A stretch of DNA of 64,000 nucleotides from Sesamum alatum (lineage: Eukaryota > Streptophyta > Magnoliopsida > Lamiales > Pedaliaceae), in NCBI GenBank assembly GCA_034509735.1, contig JACGWO010000003.1:36974466-37038465 (forward strand). Reading direction: 5' to 3'. The translations under genes were made by a program, and so were the position numbers. The stretch's first letter is position 1. Every line of letters starts with the position of its first letter. This document shows, in pieces, positions 22,156-33,467 of the stretch. Below the pieces are notes generated by a model that worked only from the letters and a program-made list of their open reading frames with translations, did no database searches and was not told the DNA's origin.

Positions 22156-24045
22156 CATTTTGGAGGCTTATTTATTAAAATAATAAAAATATAAAAAAAA
22201 TTAAGAAATATAATATTAAAGTAATAGAGATAATAATTTTGGTAAAAGTCGAACTCCTTTAAGTTCGGCTTAAAAATAAAAACTCTGAAGTCGAACTTAA
22301 AGAGTTCGACTTCAACTTTAAGGGGGGGGGGGGGGAGAAAGGGAGGGAAATTGGGGAGGGGGCTATCAAGTGTCACCTCAAGGGAAATTAGGGCCGAGGG
22401 AGGGAGGGAAATGGGGGGTGGGAGGTGTTGGTGGGTGGGGTAGGCTGTCAGGCTCAGCACTTTTGGAGAAATGAAAGAGAAAATATTAATTTATGGGTGA
22501 GAGAGAAGAGATATGAGGAAAAATTAATTTTATGCAATTATATGTAATCAAAAAATAAATTTACTCTGATTTTATTTAAATTTATTATTAATTGAAATAA
22601 AAAGGGTTCTAACTCCTTTTATTTATAATTTTAAAAAGTTCATTTTACCCTTACTAAAAATTGCTTTTTAAAAAAAATTAAAGGAATTTTTAAAATACCA
22701 AAATTACTCCTTTTTTTTTTTTAACTTTGTCTAATTCTAGTTTCACTTATTCATCGAGCTCTCTTTATTTTAGTAATCCTAAAATACTTGGAGCTCATTT
22801 TATTTTAGTTTCCTTTGTTTATCAAACCAAATTAAAAATAAATTTATACATGCATATATATTATATATTTATTTAAATAAATATACAATTAATAAGACCG
22901 AAAGAGCTAATTATGAGCTAATAAGAAAATATATAATTAATCTATATATATATATATATATGGTAATTATATAAATGTCGAAATTATATGATTGTATAAA
23001 TTTATTTTTAATTTGGTTTGACAAATAAGTGAAACTAAAATAAAATGAACTCCAAATACTTTAGAATTATAAAAATAAAAAGAGCTCAATGAACAAGTAA
23101 AAATAAAATTAGATAAAACTTCAAAAAAGAGCGATTTTGGTATTTTAAAAATCCCTTAATTTTTTTTTCATAAATCAACTTTTAGTAAGGGTAAAATGGA
23201 CTTTTTGAACTTCAAAATTAAAGGTGTTAGAAAATCAGGGTTTTTTTTTAAGGTTTTAATAATTCAGGGGGTAATTGATGTAGGGTGGATACTTCAGGGG
23301 TGGTAACTGTATTTAACCCAAATAAAAATAACATATTAGTATTTGTGATGCATCAATATATAATTGTCCGTATCAATATAATAAATATTTTATAGAGTTT
23401 TAATGTGATTTAAATATTGTATTAATAATTAATAAATTAAAAAAAAAAACTATCATATAGATTTTATATATGAGATTGTAAGGTAATGATAAATTTTAAG
23501 ATACATGAATAAATTATATATGAGCTTCAATTAAAAACCAAAAAGAGATTTTTGGCTGAATAAAAAAAAAAAAAAATCAATTCGCTTCTCTCAAGCTAAA
23601 AATTTTAGGATGAAATTACTAAAAATTCAAGAAATGGTCATGATGATTTAACTATTTCGTATTGTTAGAAAATTTTCATTCCGAACTTTTTAAAATAAAT
23701 TAATTATATATCTTTTTCAAACCATAAATTTAAATAAAATAGAAGTAAATTTAATTGTTGAGTATATGTAATTGCATGAAATTATTATTGTCTTCTTTCT
23801 CTTCTCTCTCACACGCAAACTTATATTATCTCCCCTTCTCACTCAAATAGTGGGGTTGTCCGGACTTGAGGCTGACACTTGACAGCCCCCTCCCCCCACC
23901 CCCCACTTCCCTCCCTTTCTCGACTTCAAAGTTTTTATTTTGATTCAAACTTAATGAGTTCGACTTTTACCAAAATTATTATCTCTATTACTTTAATATT
24001 ATATTTGTTAATTTTTATTATTTTATTAAATAAGCCTCATTTTGG
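22156..24045. mobile_element. 1.9 kb nested foldback element with perfect 8-base duplication
   Basis: The element (22,164-24,037) starts AGGCTTATTTATTAAAAT and ends with the inverse ATTTTATTAAATAAGCCT. It is flanked by CATTTTGG at 22,156-22,163 and 24,038-24,045. The outer arms (about 22,164-22,440 and 23,880-24,037) are inverted copies with G-rich and C-rich runs. Inside lies a second palindrome, with arms at about 22,590-22,860 and 22,990-23,245. An 8-base duplication fits the hAT group. No transposase is encoded. It sits in the upstream arm of SP6. Confidence 0.8.
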
Positions 24046-24227
24046 ATGGGTTGCGTACAAAGTTAATGTAATGTGGCGCCATATGGTAGAAACAACCGCC
24101 ACCTGTACTAAACTGATTCTTACAATGAAATCATTGTCTTTCTTGTCTGCTTTTCCGCCTTATGGTTTCGATACTAAGCGGCACCACACCATGGAATTTA
24201 TTAAACTTTATTTTTGGATATCCACCG

Positions 24228-24430
24228 GGTCAACTCTTTTCCAAAATACCCTCAAGGACATCGCCGTCTGCTTATAAAGTATGTCTCGTGTAATGCTGAT
24301 AATCTGCTCCCCCCACACAACAATTTCTCTAACCGTGTGGCCTCCTACGTGGACTAGTGCACGCATACGTTCCATGAAGTTTCCCGGGACCGTTGATCAC
24401 CTGCTGCCAAGAATCCCATATTATAAATTA
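24228..24430 (+). promoter_or_regulatory. Promoter of SP6
   Basis: A W-box in the reverse sense (GGTCAAC, 24,228-24,234), CCTACGTGG at 24,344-24,352, GACCGTTGATC at 24,388-24,398 and TATAAATTA at 24,422-24,430, 140 bases before the ATG. Nearly identical to SP9, and similar to SP10. Confidence 0.65.
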
Positions 24431-24561
24431 CTCGCCCTCTCTCAATTCACGACCTCAACCACTATTGTCTCTGTTCGATCCCATCACGATTTTTCCTTTC
24501 CGAAGAACAAGAACAGAGTATTCGAATATCTGTTGCACGCCATTTTGAGACAGACAACAGC

Positions 24562-24666
24562 ATGTCGAAATCCTGTCCGTCATTTGGGACTCCTGTGCGA
24601 GGAGGCGTCAAGCGCCGGATGTTGTCCTCCCTCTTCCGCATGTTTAAGAATGCCCTCCGCCGATGA
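24562..24666 (+). CDS. SP6: small basic peptide, 34 residues, shortened C-terminus
   Basis: Starts MSKSCPSFGTPVRGGVKRR, then MLSSLFRMFKNALRR and TGA. It is the twin of SP9 but lacks 9 bases after CGCCGATG. This brings the stop (TGA 24,664-24,666) directly after ALRR and removes the WRN end. The cationic helix itself is intact (+9, no acidic residue). It may be a functional short form or a copy beginning to decay; the promoter gives no sign of decay. The AATAAA signal seen in SP5 is not kept downstream. Confidence 0.55.
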   Translation: MSKSCPSFGTPVRGGVKRRMLSSLFRMFKNALRR

Positions 24667-25031
24667 ACATCGAACTTCCTCTTCTTCAAATTACACTTTG
24701 TCAGTGTGTGTATGTCTGTGTTTGATGTTGAGAATAATAACAACAATAATAATGTATGTCTTTTAATTGTAGGTGGTTTGCATGTAGGCATCTTTAGTCT
24801 CTCCTTGTTAGTTACAACACAGCTTGCCTGTGATTCATGTAACCTTCTAATACTTCGTTTTGATGTTGATTTCATGGTATTGAAGTTGTGAGTGCTCTGT
24901 TTTCTGCTGAATGAATCATTTGAATTTATAACATAATATAGGCGAGGGATCAGACTAGCTATTTTTGCCTTGCAAATACAAAGAAACAGAGTATGAGTTT
25001 GTTTGTCGGAAACAGAGCATAACTGGCAGCT
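24667..25031 (+). repeat. 3' region of the SP6 unit
   Basis: Carries the ACTTTGTCAGTGTGTG block, an ATAATAATG run and GGTGGTTTGCATG. It is followed by sequence nearly identical to that after SP9 (AGACTAGCTATTTTTGCC; CATAACTGGCAGCT), until an element begins at 25,032. Confidence 0.7.
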
Positions 25032-25350
25032 AGGGGTGGGCGCCTGTTGGGTTTTTCGGGTCGGATACCCGATTAAGTTGGGTAGTATATTTTGATACCC
25101 CAATACCGACCCGATAAAGTTAGTCGGGTACCCGAAATCGGATATCCATTTTTTTTTCTTTTTTCCTTTTTGTAATTTAAATAAAAAGAAAAGTAGGAGC
25201 AACAAAAACATATTTAAAAGCATGATTTTATTTTGATAACTTTATATTTATAAATTGTAATTTGTATATATGGTGTGATTTTATTTTTTAAAAATATTAT
25301 ACAAAAAAAAAATTAATATCAAATTATGATATTATTTTATTCATGTTAAG
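25032..25350. mobile_element. Truncated hAT-like element (AGGGGTG end)
   Basis: Begins AGGGGTGGGCGCCTG and matches the left part of the complete copy at 37,609-38,306 (GGGTA...CCCGA blocks, then AGGAGCAACAAAAACATA). The match is lost near 25,350, and the CACCCCTA right end is missing. Confidence 0.6.
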
Positions 25351-25921
25351 AGGGGAATTTTGACAATTTAGACTTGGAAAAACATGACCACCCTTTATTT
25401 GTAGTTTTGATCAGAAAATGATAAGTATTATTGTTTATGCTCTTGAAATTAAACTCTAATGAAATAACAAATAAATTAAATTAATACGAGATCAGTTCGA
25501 ACTCAATTAAACAAACTCCCATTTAGAGATCTATCCAGTTTCTCCAAAATTTAAGATAAATCATAGGGTAAATTACAATTATCGTGGTGGATACTAATTA
25601 AACATGATTGCATAACGGCTATTATTCATTGTTTCTACAAATAATGTCAAAATATTTGCTATAATATTGTTGTAAATATTTTGACTATGGATAAAGTCTA
25701 TCCGCACATAATTTTACGTTAAAATGGAGTTTTCTAAGAAACAAAAGCTTAAAAAAAATTATGGGAAAATGAAAAATTTCATTCATAAAAGATAATATCA
25801 TATCCGTACTTGCATTTGTAAAAGGAACCAAATAAACTCCCCTGCCAAACGTAATCTAGCTAGGATACTTTAAAAGATTCATAAATTTATATAAACATCA
25901 TCTAAATCTAATACTTCAAAT

Positions 25922-26817
25922 TAGGGGTGGTAGATGAGTTGAGCCGGCTCGTGAGCTTCGCGAGCCGATTCAATTTCAAGTTCGAGCTCATAATACTCTG
26001 TCTTGCGAGATTTTTTTTATTTTTTATATATATTTTTATATTTTTTATTTTTAAGATTTTTACATATTTAACTCATATTCAATATTATACCAATTTTATA
26101 TTCAAAATTAACCATATATTATAATTATTAATCAATATCATATATTATGATTTTAGATAATAAAATAATATCTGGTACTTTAATTATATATAATCTCTAT
26201 ACAAAAACTTCCTTAATCAACAATTTAGTAAGTTTTAATATTGTTTTGTTGTAAATAATTATTTAATATGACGCATATAAATTACATGTTATATTCAATA
26301 TTCATTTGTAATCTCTTATAATTTTTTATATTTATAAGTCCTAATAATTAACTTATAATTTTTTTTATATCTATTTATGTGTATATATTTATACCAAGAT
26401 ACTTAGTATGCGATCTAATAATCTATTTTATTACTTATAAATTTATGTCAAAATTTAGTGATTCTAAAGATAACAATGATAATAATAATGATGGTTGAAC
26501 AATGTGAATTATTTTTATTTGTTATTTATATATAATGAGATCAATCACTATTTGGTACTTTAGTTTAAAAAAATCGTCTTTTTATCTTTGTATAGTTGAA
26601 TCATACAAAATTTAAATTATCATCAATTTTTTTATATAATGAGATCAACCACTTTAAAAATAATTTATATTTAGTAATTAACATATATTTAATATTTTTT
26701 ATAATTAATATAATAATATTTAAAAAAAAAACAATAACAAAGTTTTGAAAAATTGAGCTTCGGCTCAAATTCGAGCTCACAAAAAATGGTCGAGTTCGAC
26801 TCATTTACACTCCTACC
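25922..26817. mobile_element. Foldback element, AGGGGTG... ends
   Basis: Starts AGGGGTGGTAGATGAG with GAGCCGGCTCG and TTCGAGCTC blocks; ends with the inverse GAGCTTCGGCTC, TTCGAGCTC and ACTCCTACC. Flanks TCAAATT and TCAAATA suggest a target duplication of about 7-8 bases. No coding content. Confidence 0.6.
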
Positions 26818-26924
26818 TCAAATAACTAAATTCATTCTTTATATATATATAAATGATGATTACATAATTTATATTAATATTAATGAATTAAAAAATAATA
26901 TAAATTCATATTAAGTAAAACAAA

Positions 26925-27120
26925 CACCCGCATGATTGATAAGATTCAAAGACATGACCTCAAACTTATTCACTAGTCATCAACTATAACCAAAACTAAA
27001 GTCGTTCCTATTAACAACAACTAATCACACCAATGATCTTTTACCCGAGCAGTGAGGTTGAGGTCCACAATCAAAAGGTTTTGGATTCAAGTACTATGAA
27101 TGTAGAGTATTGTTTAGTTT
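26925..27120. repeat. SINE-like relics in both orientations
   Basis: GAGGTTGAGGTCCACAATC then GGATTCAAGTACTATGAATG (27,050-27,100) resembles a tRNA-derived SINE head. A related head occurs at 54,470-54,530 with the same ATTATGAATGTAGG continuation, and reversed heads at 26,930-26,990, 39,690-39,770 and 55,270-55,350. Confidence 0.4.
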
Positions 27121-27602
27121 ATACTGTGAATTAAATAGTATAATACGTATGGGCAAATTTCTCCATCAACACTTGAGGAGCTCAAATTTTCAATTATTTT
27201 ATTTTCCGGAAAATAGGAGCTCTATAATGATTCACAAGACAGTCAAAACCACAAGATGCCTTCTGTTGAACTACTTTGATGAGGACAGTACCTTTGAAAA
27301 CATGGGAGTTTAATAGAATAAATCTTTAGTACTAGGTACAGTCATGTCAGTTCACACATTCTTATACCAAAATCAGTATATAAATAGTTGAAAAGTCAAT
27401 TAATTAATAAGCGTCGCAATCAAGGAAATTAGATAAAAAAAGGTTTCCTTAATTAATTTGGCTGTCTCCATCAGTATCATCCTCGTAATTATACTCTCAT
27501 TGAATTTGATTATATAGTTCATTTGTAATTTTTTTTTTAATTTTGTTGTAATTTGATTATTATTATACTGTCATTTAAAGATTAGGTGCTTTATTAGTAT
27601 TA

Positions 27603-28110
27603 GGGATAATTACACTCCCCTCCTTTGAGATTTGGTGTAATTACACGTAAATCCCCTGAGGTTTGAGAAATTACATCTACTACCCCTGAGGTTTGCTTTT
27701 GTCTAACAAATAGGTCCCTCCGTTAGTCAAATTCACCGCATTTGTTGATATTAGCAAAAGAAACTGAATTAAAGGTGAAATTTATCATCGATTGACTTAT
27801 TACTAACTTATTGTAGATCAAACGAATCTCTTTATGACCAAACTACCCTTATATATCGTCACACGTTAATGCATGAGAGGAAGTATATCTTCACTGTTAT
27901 AGGGGTAATTTAGTCATAAAAGATTTGTTTGGCCTGCATTGAGTCATTAATAAGTCAATCGAGAGTAAACATCGATTTTCATTCAATTTTTTTGTTAATA
28001 TCAACAAATTCGGTGAATTTTAACTAACGGAGGGATCTATTTGTTAGACAAAAGCAAACCTGAGAGGTAATAGATGTAATTTCTCAAACCTCAGGGGATC
28101 TACGTGTAAA
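27603..28110. mobile_element. Foldback element, about 500 bases
   Basis: Left arm (CCCCTGAGGTTTGAGAAATT, TTTGTCTAACAAATAGGTCC, CTCCGTTAGTCAAATTCACC) is repeated inverted in the right arm (GGTGAATTTTAACTAACGGAG, TGTTAGACAAAAG, CAAACCTCAGGGGATC). No clean target duplication is visible. Confidence 0.7.
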
Positions 28111-28467
28111 CGCTACTTCAATTTATATTTATCTTCAACATTAATTCCAAATACTTTTATGCATTGGCACCGGATGACAACTAGTCAAGTATTAATTTTG
28201 GATGAGTCAGGAATAAGGTTGATGTTTTGTGCGGATTATTCTTTGGGATATATAAATTCAATTTGTACCCATGAATTATATACCGTGTATGAAATCTTTA
28301 CCTAAATTATAAAACGTACCAATGATCCGTGTCGTTCGTAGTCAATGTTTTAAAGATTAATTTTGTTAGTAATTTGGGAAAAGTGCATGACAAAGTGCTT
28401 TGACATATTAGCTAAAATCTTCAACACTTTATATTTGGGGGTTGAATACCAAAATTTCTATTGTTTT
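28111..28467. other. Intergenic stretch
   Basis: No gene seen. Parts (CTTGTATGCATTGGCA-like, GGATGAGTC...AAGGTTGATGTTTTG) match 17,440-17,520, so the two regions share an old duplication. Confidence 0.4.
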
Positions 28468-28765
28468 GAGGTAGGGCTGTACGTGATTCGAATCGAGTTG
28501 AATACATCATTGTTCAAATTTGTTTGAACTAATATCGAGCTTGAATAAATTGAGTGTCAATCTGGTGCGATTATTGCTCTAATCAAGATTTAATTAGATC
28601 AAACATGAGTCGAGTTAGAATAAATTTAATATTTTTAAGCATATTATTTCGTCTTTACATAAGTTGAATCGAGCTCGATTCAAACTTTAAACCTTAATTA
28701 ACAAAAATTTTTTCTCAAGCTTAATTTGTTAAGTAAGACAAATCACATTCAAACGAACCTTTATA
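28468..28765. repeat. Foldback-like repeat fragment
   Basis: AGGGCTGTACGTGATTCG at the left and TCGAGCTCGATTCAAAC at the right recall the 25.9 kb element. Diverged and probably incomplete. Confidence 0.35.
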
Positions 28766-29136
28766 AATCGATTTCATTGAAATATAGTAATTGGATTTAA
28801 TTTTCAAATGGCCCAACCTTATAATGACACTAGTCGTCGTGGTACGTTGTCCCTACGTGCATATAAAATAATATTACACACTGTAAAATTATTAAATATA
28901 AATATATATATATATATAAATCAACACATTACATTTAAAAAAAAGAAAGAAAAGAAAAAAAAACTAACTTTGGAAATTTATCGGTAAACTAAAAAAATGA
29001 TGTCGCGGTGTCATTAACCGCTATTTGTGAGTGAGAAAACTGTTTTATTTATATATTAGTATAGATATTGTTGTAAAACGCGAAACACCATTTCAAATCA
29101 GACTCGAGGAAAAAAGATTAAAAAGTCTAACAAAAC

Positions 29137-29226
29137 TGCATGCGGCCACCCGTTGCCTTCCATGAATGAAACTTCCTGTGATCGTTGATTACCGGCTTCT
29201 GAGAAGGGAAGAAATTCATATAAATA
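29137..29226 (+). promoter_or_regulatory. Promoter of SP7, 5'-truncated
   Basis: Homology to the SP5 promoter starts only at about 29,137. CGTTGATTACCGGCTTC and TATAAATA (29,219-29,226) are kept, 122 bases before the ATG. The CCTACGTGG box and everything upstream are replaced by unrelated AT-rich DNA. Confidence 0.6.
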
Positions 29227-29340
29227 CTCTCGCATCTTTCACTTCTCACTTCCACCACCGTTTTTCTCTTTCCTAAGAAACAACAACCTTCAAATATATT
29301 CCAACATTGTTGTTCTTGGACGCCATTTTCAGACCAGAGC

Positions 29341-29463
29341 ATGTCGAAATCCTACCCGACACCCGTCCGAGGAGCCGTCAAGCGCCGGATCTTCTCCTCC
29401 CTCTTCAGCATGTTCAAGAATGCCCCTCGCCGTTGCGTCCTTTGGTTCCAAGGCAGAAACTGA
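29341..29463 (+). CDS. SP7: small basic peptide, 40 residues
   Basis: Intact ORF, MSKSYPTPVRGAVKRR then IFSSLFSMFKNAPRR and CVLWFQGRN; net charge about +9. It differs from SP5 by M17I, L25F and R38G plus three silent changes, so the two are recent duplicates. The start lies in the same AGCATGTCGAAATCC context. The promoter lacks the ACGTGG box, so its expression may differ from SP5. The family 3' block follows, but the AATAAA of SP5 reads GGAATAC here. Confidence 0.6.
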   Translation: MSKSYPTPVRGAVKRRIFSSLFSMFKNAPRRCVLWFQGRN

Positions 29464-29680
29464 AGTCCAATTCTCCTTCATCATTTACAACTTTGTCAGT
29501 GTGTGTGTTTTTGATGTTGAGAATAATAATAATGTATGGGTTTTAATTGTGGGTGGTTTGCATGTACATTTATATGTATGTTTAATTTGCAGCTTGTGTG
29601 TGATTCATGGAATACTTGAAGTTGATTTATGCTGTTGAAGTTCTGAATGCCTCTGTTTCTGCTGAATCATTTCAATTTAC
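29464..29680 (+). repeat. 3' region of the SP7 unit
   Basis: Shares the ACAACTTTGTCAGTGTG block, the ATAATAATAATG run and GGTGGTTTGCATG with SP1 and SP5. The match ends near 29,680. Confidence 0.7.
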
Positions 29681-29860
29681 ACGACCTCGATACATGTGGA
29701 TTAAAAATACCTACGGACATGAGATAACTTACTCTAAAGAGATAGACAACTACACGATTTTAAGAAAATAGGTGGTTTTCCAAAAAAGAGGGTTGTAGTG
29801 ACTTGGTTTGGCAATTATTTACTAAAAGTAGAAGTCTCCTTACAATCCTAAGACCATATT

Positions 29861-30360
29861 AGGAATAGAAATGAGTCGGGGTTAGATTCAAACATGAATG
29901 GGTGGGTCTTCAAAGCATAACAGGGTCTCTAGGCGGTTCCTGAGTCTTGATGGTTTGGACCTTGACACAACTCAGATCCGACTCTTTAATTTTTTATAAG
30001 TTTTATATATCTTTATACATATTGAAAAAAATTTGTACATTTTATTTGTACTTACATATAATACATAAAAATAATTCTTTTATAAATTAAAATAATAATT
30101 TAAAATACTTTTAAGTTTTATGTATACATAAGTAACATATATTATTCGAAATATGCTCGTATAAACTTATAAAAAAAATAATCTTTCAATAATATTTTTT
30201 CTTCTATTTATGAAGTTGAGGTAGTATTATGTTTTAAAAAATATATAATTTTTTTAATATTTACAAAATTCTAACCCGGTCTAACAAGTAACTGCTCCAG
30301 TTCACTGGTCCGAAAAATATTCTTAATGGGTTGGAACTGATCGGGTTTGTTACCATTCCT
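29861..30360. mobile_element. Foldback element of 500 bases
   Basis: Starts AGGAATAGAAATGAGTCGGG and ends with the inverse CGGGTTTGTTACCATTCCT. The interior is AT-rich with no ORF. Confidence 0.6.
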
Positions 30361-30444
30361 AAATCATGTACTCCTTAAATCGTACACTAATTAAACAATA
30401 AATATAATTCATGAGATGAACTTGAACTCAATCAATTAATATCA

Positions 30445-30729
30445 TATTTAGAAAGGGTTTAATGTAATTTATCCCTTTGTGATATTGCAAATGAGTAAAT
30501 TACCTCCCTATAAAAAGAAAATAGCAATTTACCCCTCTGTGTTTTCCAAAATGAAGCAATTTACCTCCCTAGGCAGGGAGGTAAATTGTTTCGTTTGGAA
30601 AACACAGAAGAGTAAATTACTTCATTTAAAAAAATACAAAAGGGTAAATTGCTATTTATTTTTTCATAGGGGAGTAATTTGCACATTTGCAATATCAAAG
30701 GGTTGCTTGCATTTCTTCCTATTTAAAAA
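30445..30729. mobile_element. Short foldback element, Mutator-like, 10-base duplication
   Basis: The element (30,455-30,719) has CAATTTACC / GGTAAATTG arms, with a centre of CCTCCCTAGGCAGGGAGG near 30,570. Flanks TATTTAGAAA and TATTTAAAAA are a 10-base duplication with one mismatch. Same family as 600-858. Confidence 0.75.
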
Positions 30730-31452
30730 TCTGTCCACTGCCTCTCAGAATTATAACTAATGACATTAATAATTTGGAATTTGTACTCACTAATCGGTCC
30801 TACACGCCAACTGTTATTTGATCATGGTGAACGTAATATATATTGATTTATTCATATTTTACTGACGTCAATTCCGGAAGTGGATGTGGCAGACATAATG
30901 GTAAGAACAAAATCTGTACTAAGCAGCCGAAACCTTGGTACTCGTGTGACGACCATTAAAATTTTTTTTAACTACTCTCACATAATTTATAAATATTGTG
31001 AGATATAATTTTAATTTTAATTAAATTAAAGTCATGCATAATACGGGGCACAAGCTAGTACAATAAATAAGGGAATTAGAGTATCTTTCTGCCAAATATA
31101 ATGCCTTATATATAGGGCACCTAGCTTTTGTACTGTTACACGATTTAAATCAATTTTAAAGTGTTTGTTGCAAAAAAAATATATCCTACGACAATCACTC
31201 TAACACACCATCTCCTTATATCCTTAACAAAGCAGATATCACACGCACCATTTTCTAATATGGGACAACAGGCACTTGTTCTTCTTCTCAATCTAATCTA
31301 TGAATTACCATTTGATTAACATCCAACTTTTAAATTAAAATTATTGTTACAAATTAATAGTTGATCATGACAATTACAACCCAAATTAGCATAGGTGTCA
31401 GTTAGTTAGAAACAGTTATTTTACTCTTCTCTTGTATCTTGTATATATACAA
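30730..31452. other. AT-rich intergenic stretch
   Basis: No gene seen. AAGCAGCCGAAACC near 30,925 echoes the SP9/SP10 tails. Confidence 0.4.
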
Positions 31453-32671
31453 AGGGCAAATTGCAATTTACCCTCCTGTGTTAAGAGAAAAATGGCAAGA
31501 CACCCCCACGTGAAATAAAAATTAGCAATTTACCTCCTTTTATTTTAGAAAAAAGAGCAAAATACCCCCTTATGGCATGAGGTGTGCAACACGCGCTTCA
31601 TCTGCGATTTTGCTTAATTTTTTCTTATAAAATGACTTTTATGCCCTAAATATGGACCATTGGATCTTGCTTTATATATATATATCAATGATTGAAATTT
31701 GATAATCAAATCAATGCCCCAGATCTTTCATAATTTAGATCAACGGTCTATATTGATTTGCAAATAAATGGCTCAAATCTATTTAAATTAGATCAACGGC
31801 TCACATTCATTCAAAATATAAAAATAAAGTTTATAAACTATAAAAATAAATTTTATAATAAATAAATTATAAATTATATAGACATATACATACAATATCT
31901 ACACATATAGTATTAGTACAAAAATTAAAAATAATCAAGAATTGTCGTCGATTTGAGATGAGGTGAAGCAGCGCCCGGCGACATGGAGAAGAAGGCGCGC
32001 TGGTGGGGGTGGGGGTGGGGGAGGGGGCGACGGAGGTGGAGGTGCGCAGTGGCGGGGAGTTGGTGGGTTGGTGCAGGGCGATGGCGTGGAGGCTGGTGCA
32101 GCGACGCTGGTGTGGGCGCAGCAGCGAGAGGCGTGTTGGTGGTTGTGGGTTAGGGCGCCGGGGCCGGAGACAAGGTTTGGGAGGGGCGCCCGCATTCTGG
32201 GCAATTCTGCACATATATATATATAATATATTATATTATATATATATATATGTGTAAATATTATACATATATATTATACTTTTATAAAAAAAAATGTATA
32301 TTTATCTTTACTTTTTTATATAAATATATGATGTGGGGTGAATTTTTATAAGTTTGAACACAGTGCAGGAATTGTCCTCCTTTTTTCATCAAGAATCAGT
32401 GAGTTTTATAGAGAGTAGGGGTAAAAGATTCCCTTGTGCGACAAAATCTCTTTTTAGATAGCTTCGTGGATTTCTTCTGAGATGGCGTCGTAGATGATGC
32501 TTTGTAGAGATCGCTTCGTGGATTCTCTGTTAGAAGGCAAAGGAGAGAGAGCCTCTTAGTCTCTGTTAGAGGGCAGAAGAGAGAGAGCCTCTTAGTCTCT
32601 ATTAGAGGGCAGAAGAGAGGGAGCCTCTGTTAGAGGGCAAAAGAAAGAGAGTCTCGTAGTCTTTGTTAGAG

Positions 32672-32713
<42 letters not shown>

Positions 32714-33024
32714 TCGTTTTGGAAGAAAAAGAATGACAAAGAATAGGGACGAAGCTTTTATACGAGAGTATCTTTTTCCCCATATTAATATATATAGGCA
32801 ATTAATCTGGGCCGTTTATCTATAAAGATAAGATCCAACGGCTGAGAATAAAAATACAAATGAAAAAATTATAAAAAATTAAGAAAATGGCGCGTGTATC
32901 ACACCGATCGCGTGATGGGGTATTTTGCTTATTTTATTATAACAGGTAAATTGCTCATTTTTATTTTACGTGGGGTGTTTTGCCATTTTCTCCTAACACC
33001 TGAGGGTAAATTGTAAGTTGCCCT
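31453..33024. mobile_element. 1.6 kb foldback element with GC-rich core
   Basis: Starts AGGGCAAATTGCAATTTACC and ends with the inverse GGTAAATTGTAAGTTGCCCT. The arms carry CAACACGCGC / GCGCGTGTATCACACC and GATCTTGC / AAGATCCAACGG. Inside, 31,965-32,200 is strongly G-rich on the plus strand (GGTGGGGGTGGGGG and GGAGGTGGAGG runs). A degraded 9-10 base flank duplication is possible. Structure and ends match 47,327-48,427. Frames across the G-rich core are low-complexity and not called as genes. Confidence 0.7.
32540..32715. repeat. Minisatellite and (GA)n run inside the foldback
   Basis: Units of about 30-38 bases (GAGAGCCTCTTAGTCTCTGT, then TAGAGGGCAGAAGA) repeat three to four times from about 32,545, followed by a pure GA run at about 32,680-32,711. 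Confidence 0.8.
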
Positions 33025-33103
33025 ATATAAAAAGTTGTAGCTCATCTTCATCATCTCCAGATTAGAGATTTGAGATTTGAGATTTTGTACAACAGAATTT
33101 TCC

Positions 33104-33180
33104 ATGGCTGCTTCACAAACATTCTCTATTGCTAAATTTTCACAGCCATGTTGTTATACAAAATTACCCTCAAATAAAAG
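33104..33180 (+). pseudogene. Orphan first exon of a possibly plastid-targeted protein
   Basis: An ATG in good context (TTTCCATGGCT) opens a frame reading MAASQTFSIAKFSQPCC then YTKLPSNK, up to AAAAG followed by the donor GTAAGA at 33,181. The N-terminus is rich in A, S, T, K and has no acidic residue, as in plastid transit peptides. No further exon is found before the SP8 arm begins near 33,360, and the foldback ends only 80 bases upstream. It looks like a captured or left-over exon 1. I do not recognise the parent gene. Confidence 0.35.
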
Positions 33181-33467
33181 GTAAGAAAGAAGGGCAAGAA
33201 AAACCTTCCAACTCTTGATCAATCTGGAAGAATAACCCTAAAAGTCCCATATTAATAAATAATTTTTAAATATTACTACAGTATACCAACCAACCGCCCC
33301 CCTCAGGAACAAAAAGTGCTACTTACTTATGATGTAATTAGTGTCTACTTTGCGCATTAATTTCCTTGGACCGCTTTTATTATAATACTTCTTTTCCACA
33401 TCAACCCCGTCCCCAAAATACCCTCAAGTTGATCCAGCTTCTGCTTATATAAATTTTGAAAAAAGAA

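Noticed and set aside
24462..25223. Long minus-strand frame across SP6 (and 36,815-37,114 across SP9)
   Set aside because: Antisense shadow of the SP promoter, ORF and 3' repeat blocks, with runs of L and H from simple repeats; no recognisable domain.
29307..29546. Second long frame overlapping SP7 (with counterparts at 34,113-34,439 and 43,501-43,722)
   Set aside because: It lacks an ATG at its start (TTG), and the similarity between copies follows from the conserved SP DNA read in another frame. The frame is not kept in SP6 or SP9.
31867..32257. Gly/Arg-rich and Pro-rich frames in the G-rich core
   Set aside because: Low-complexity sequence inside a foldback element; composition alone keeps the frames open. 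The same holds for 47,708-48,228.
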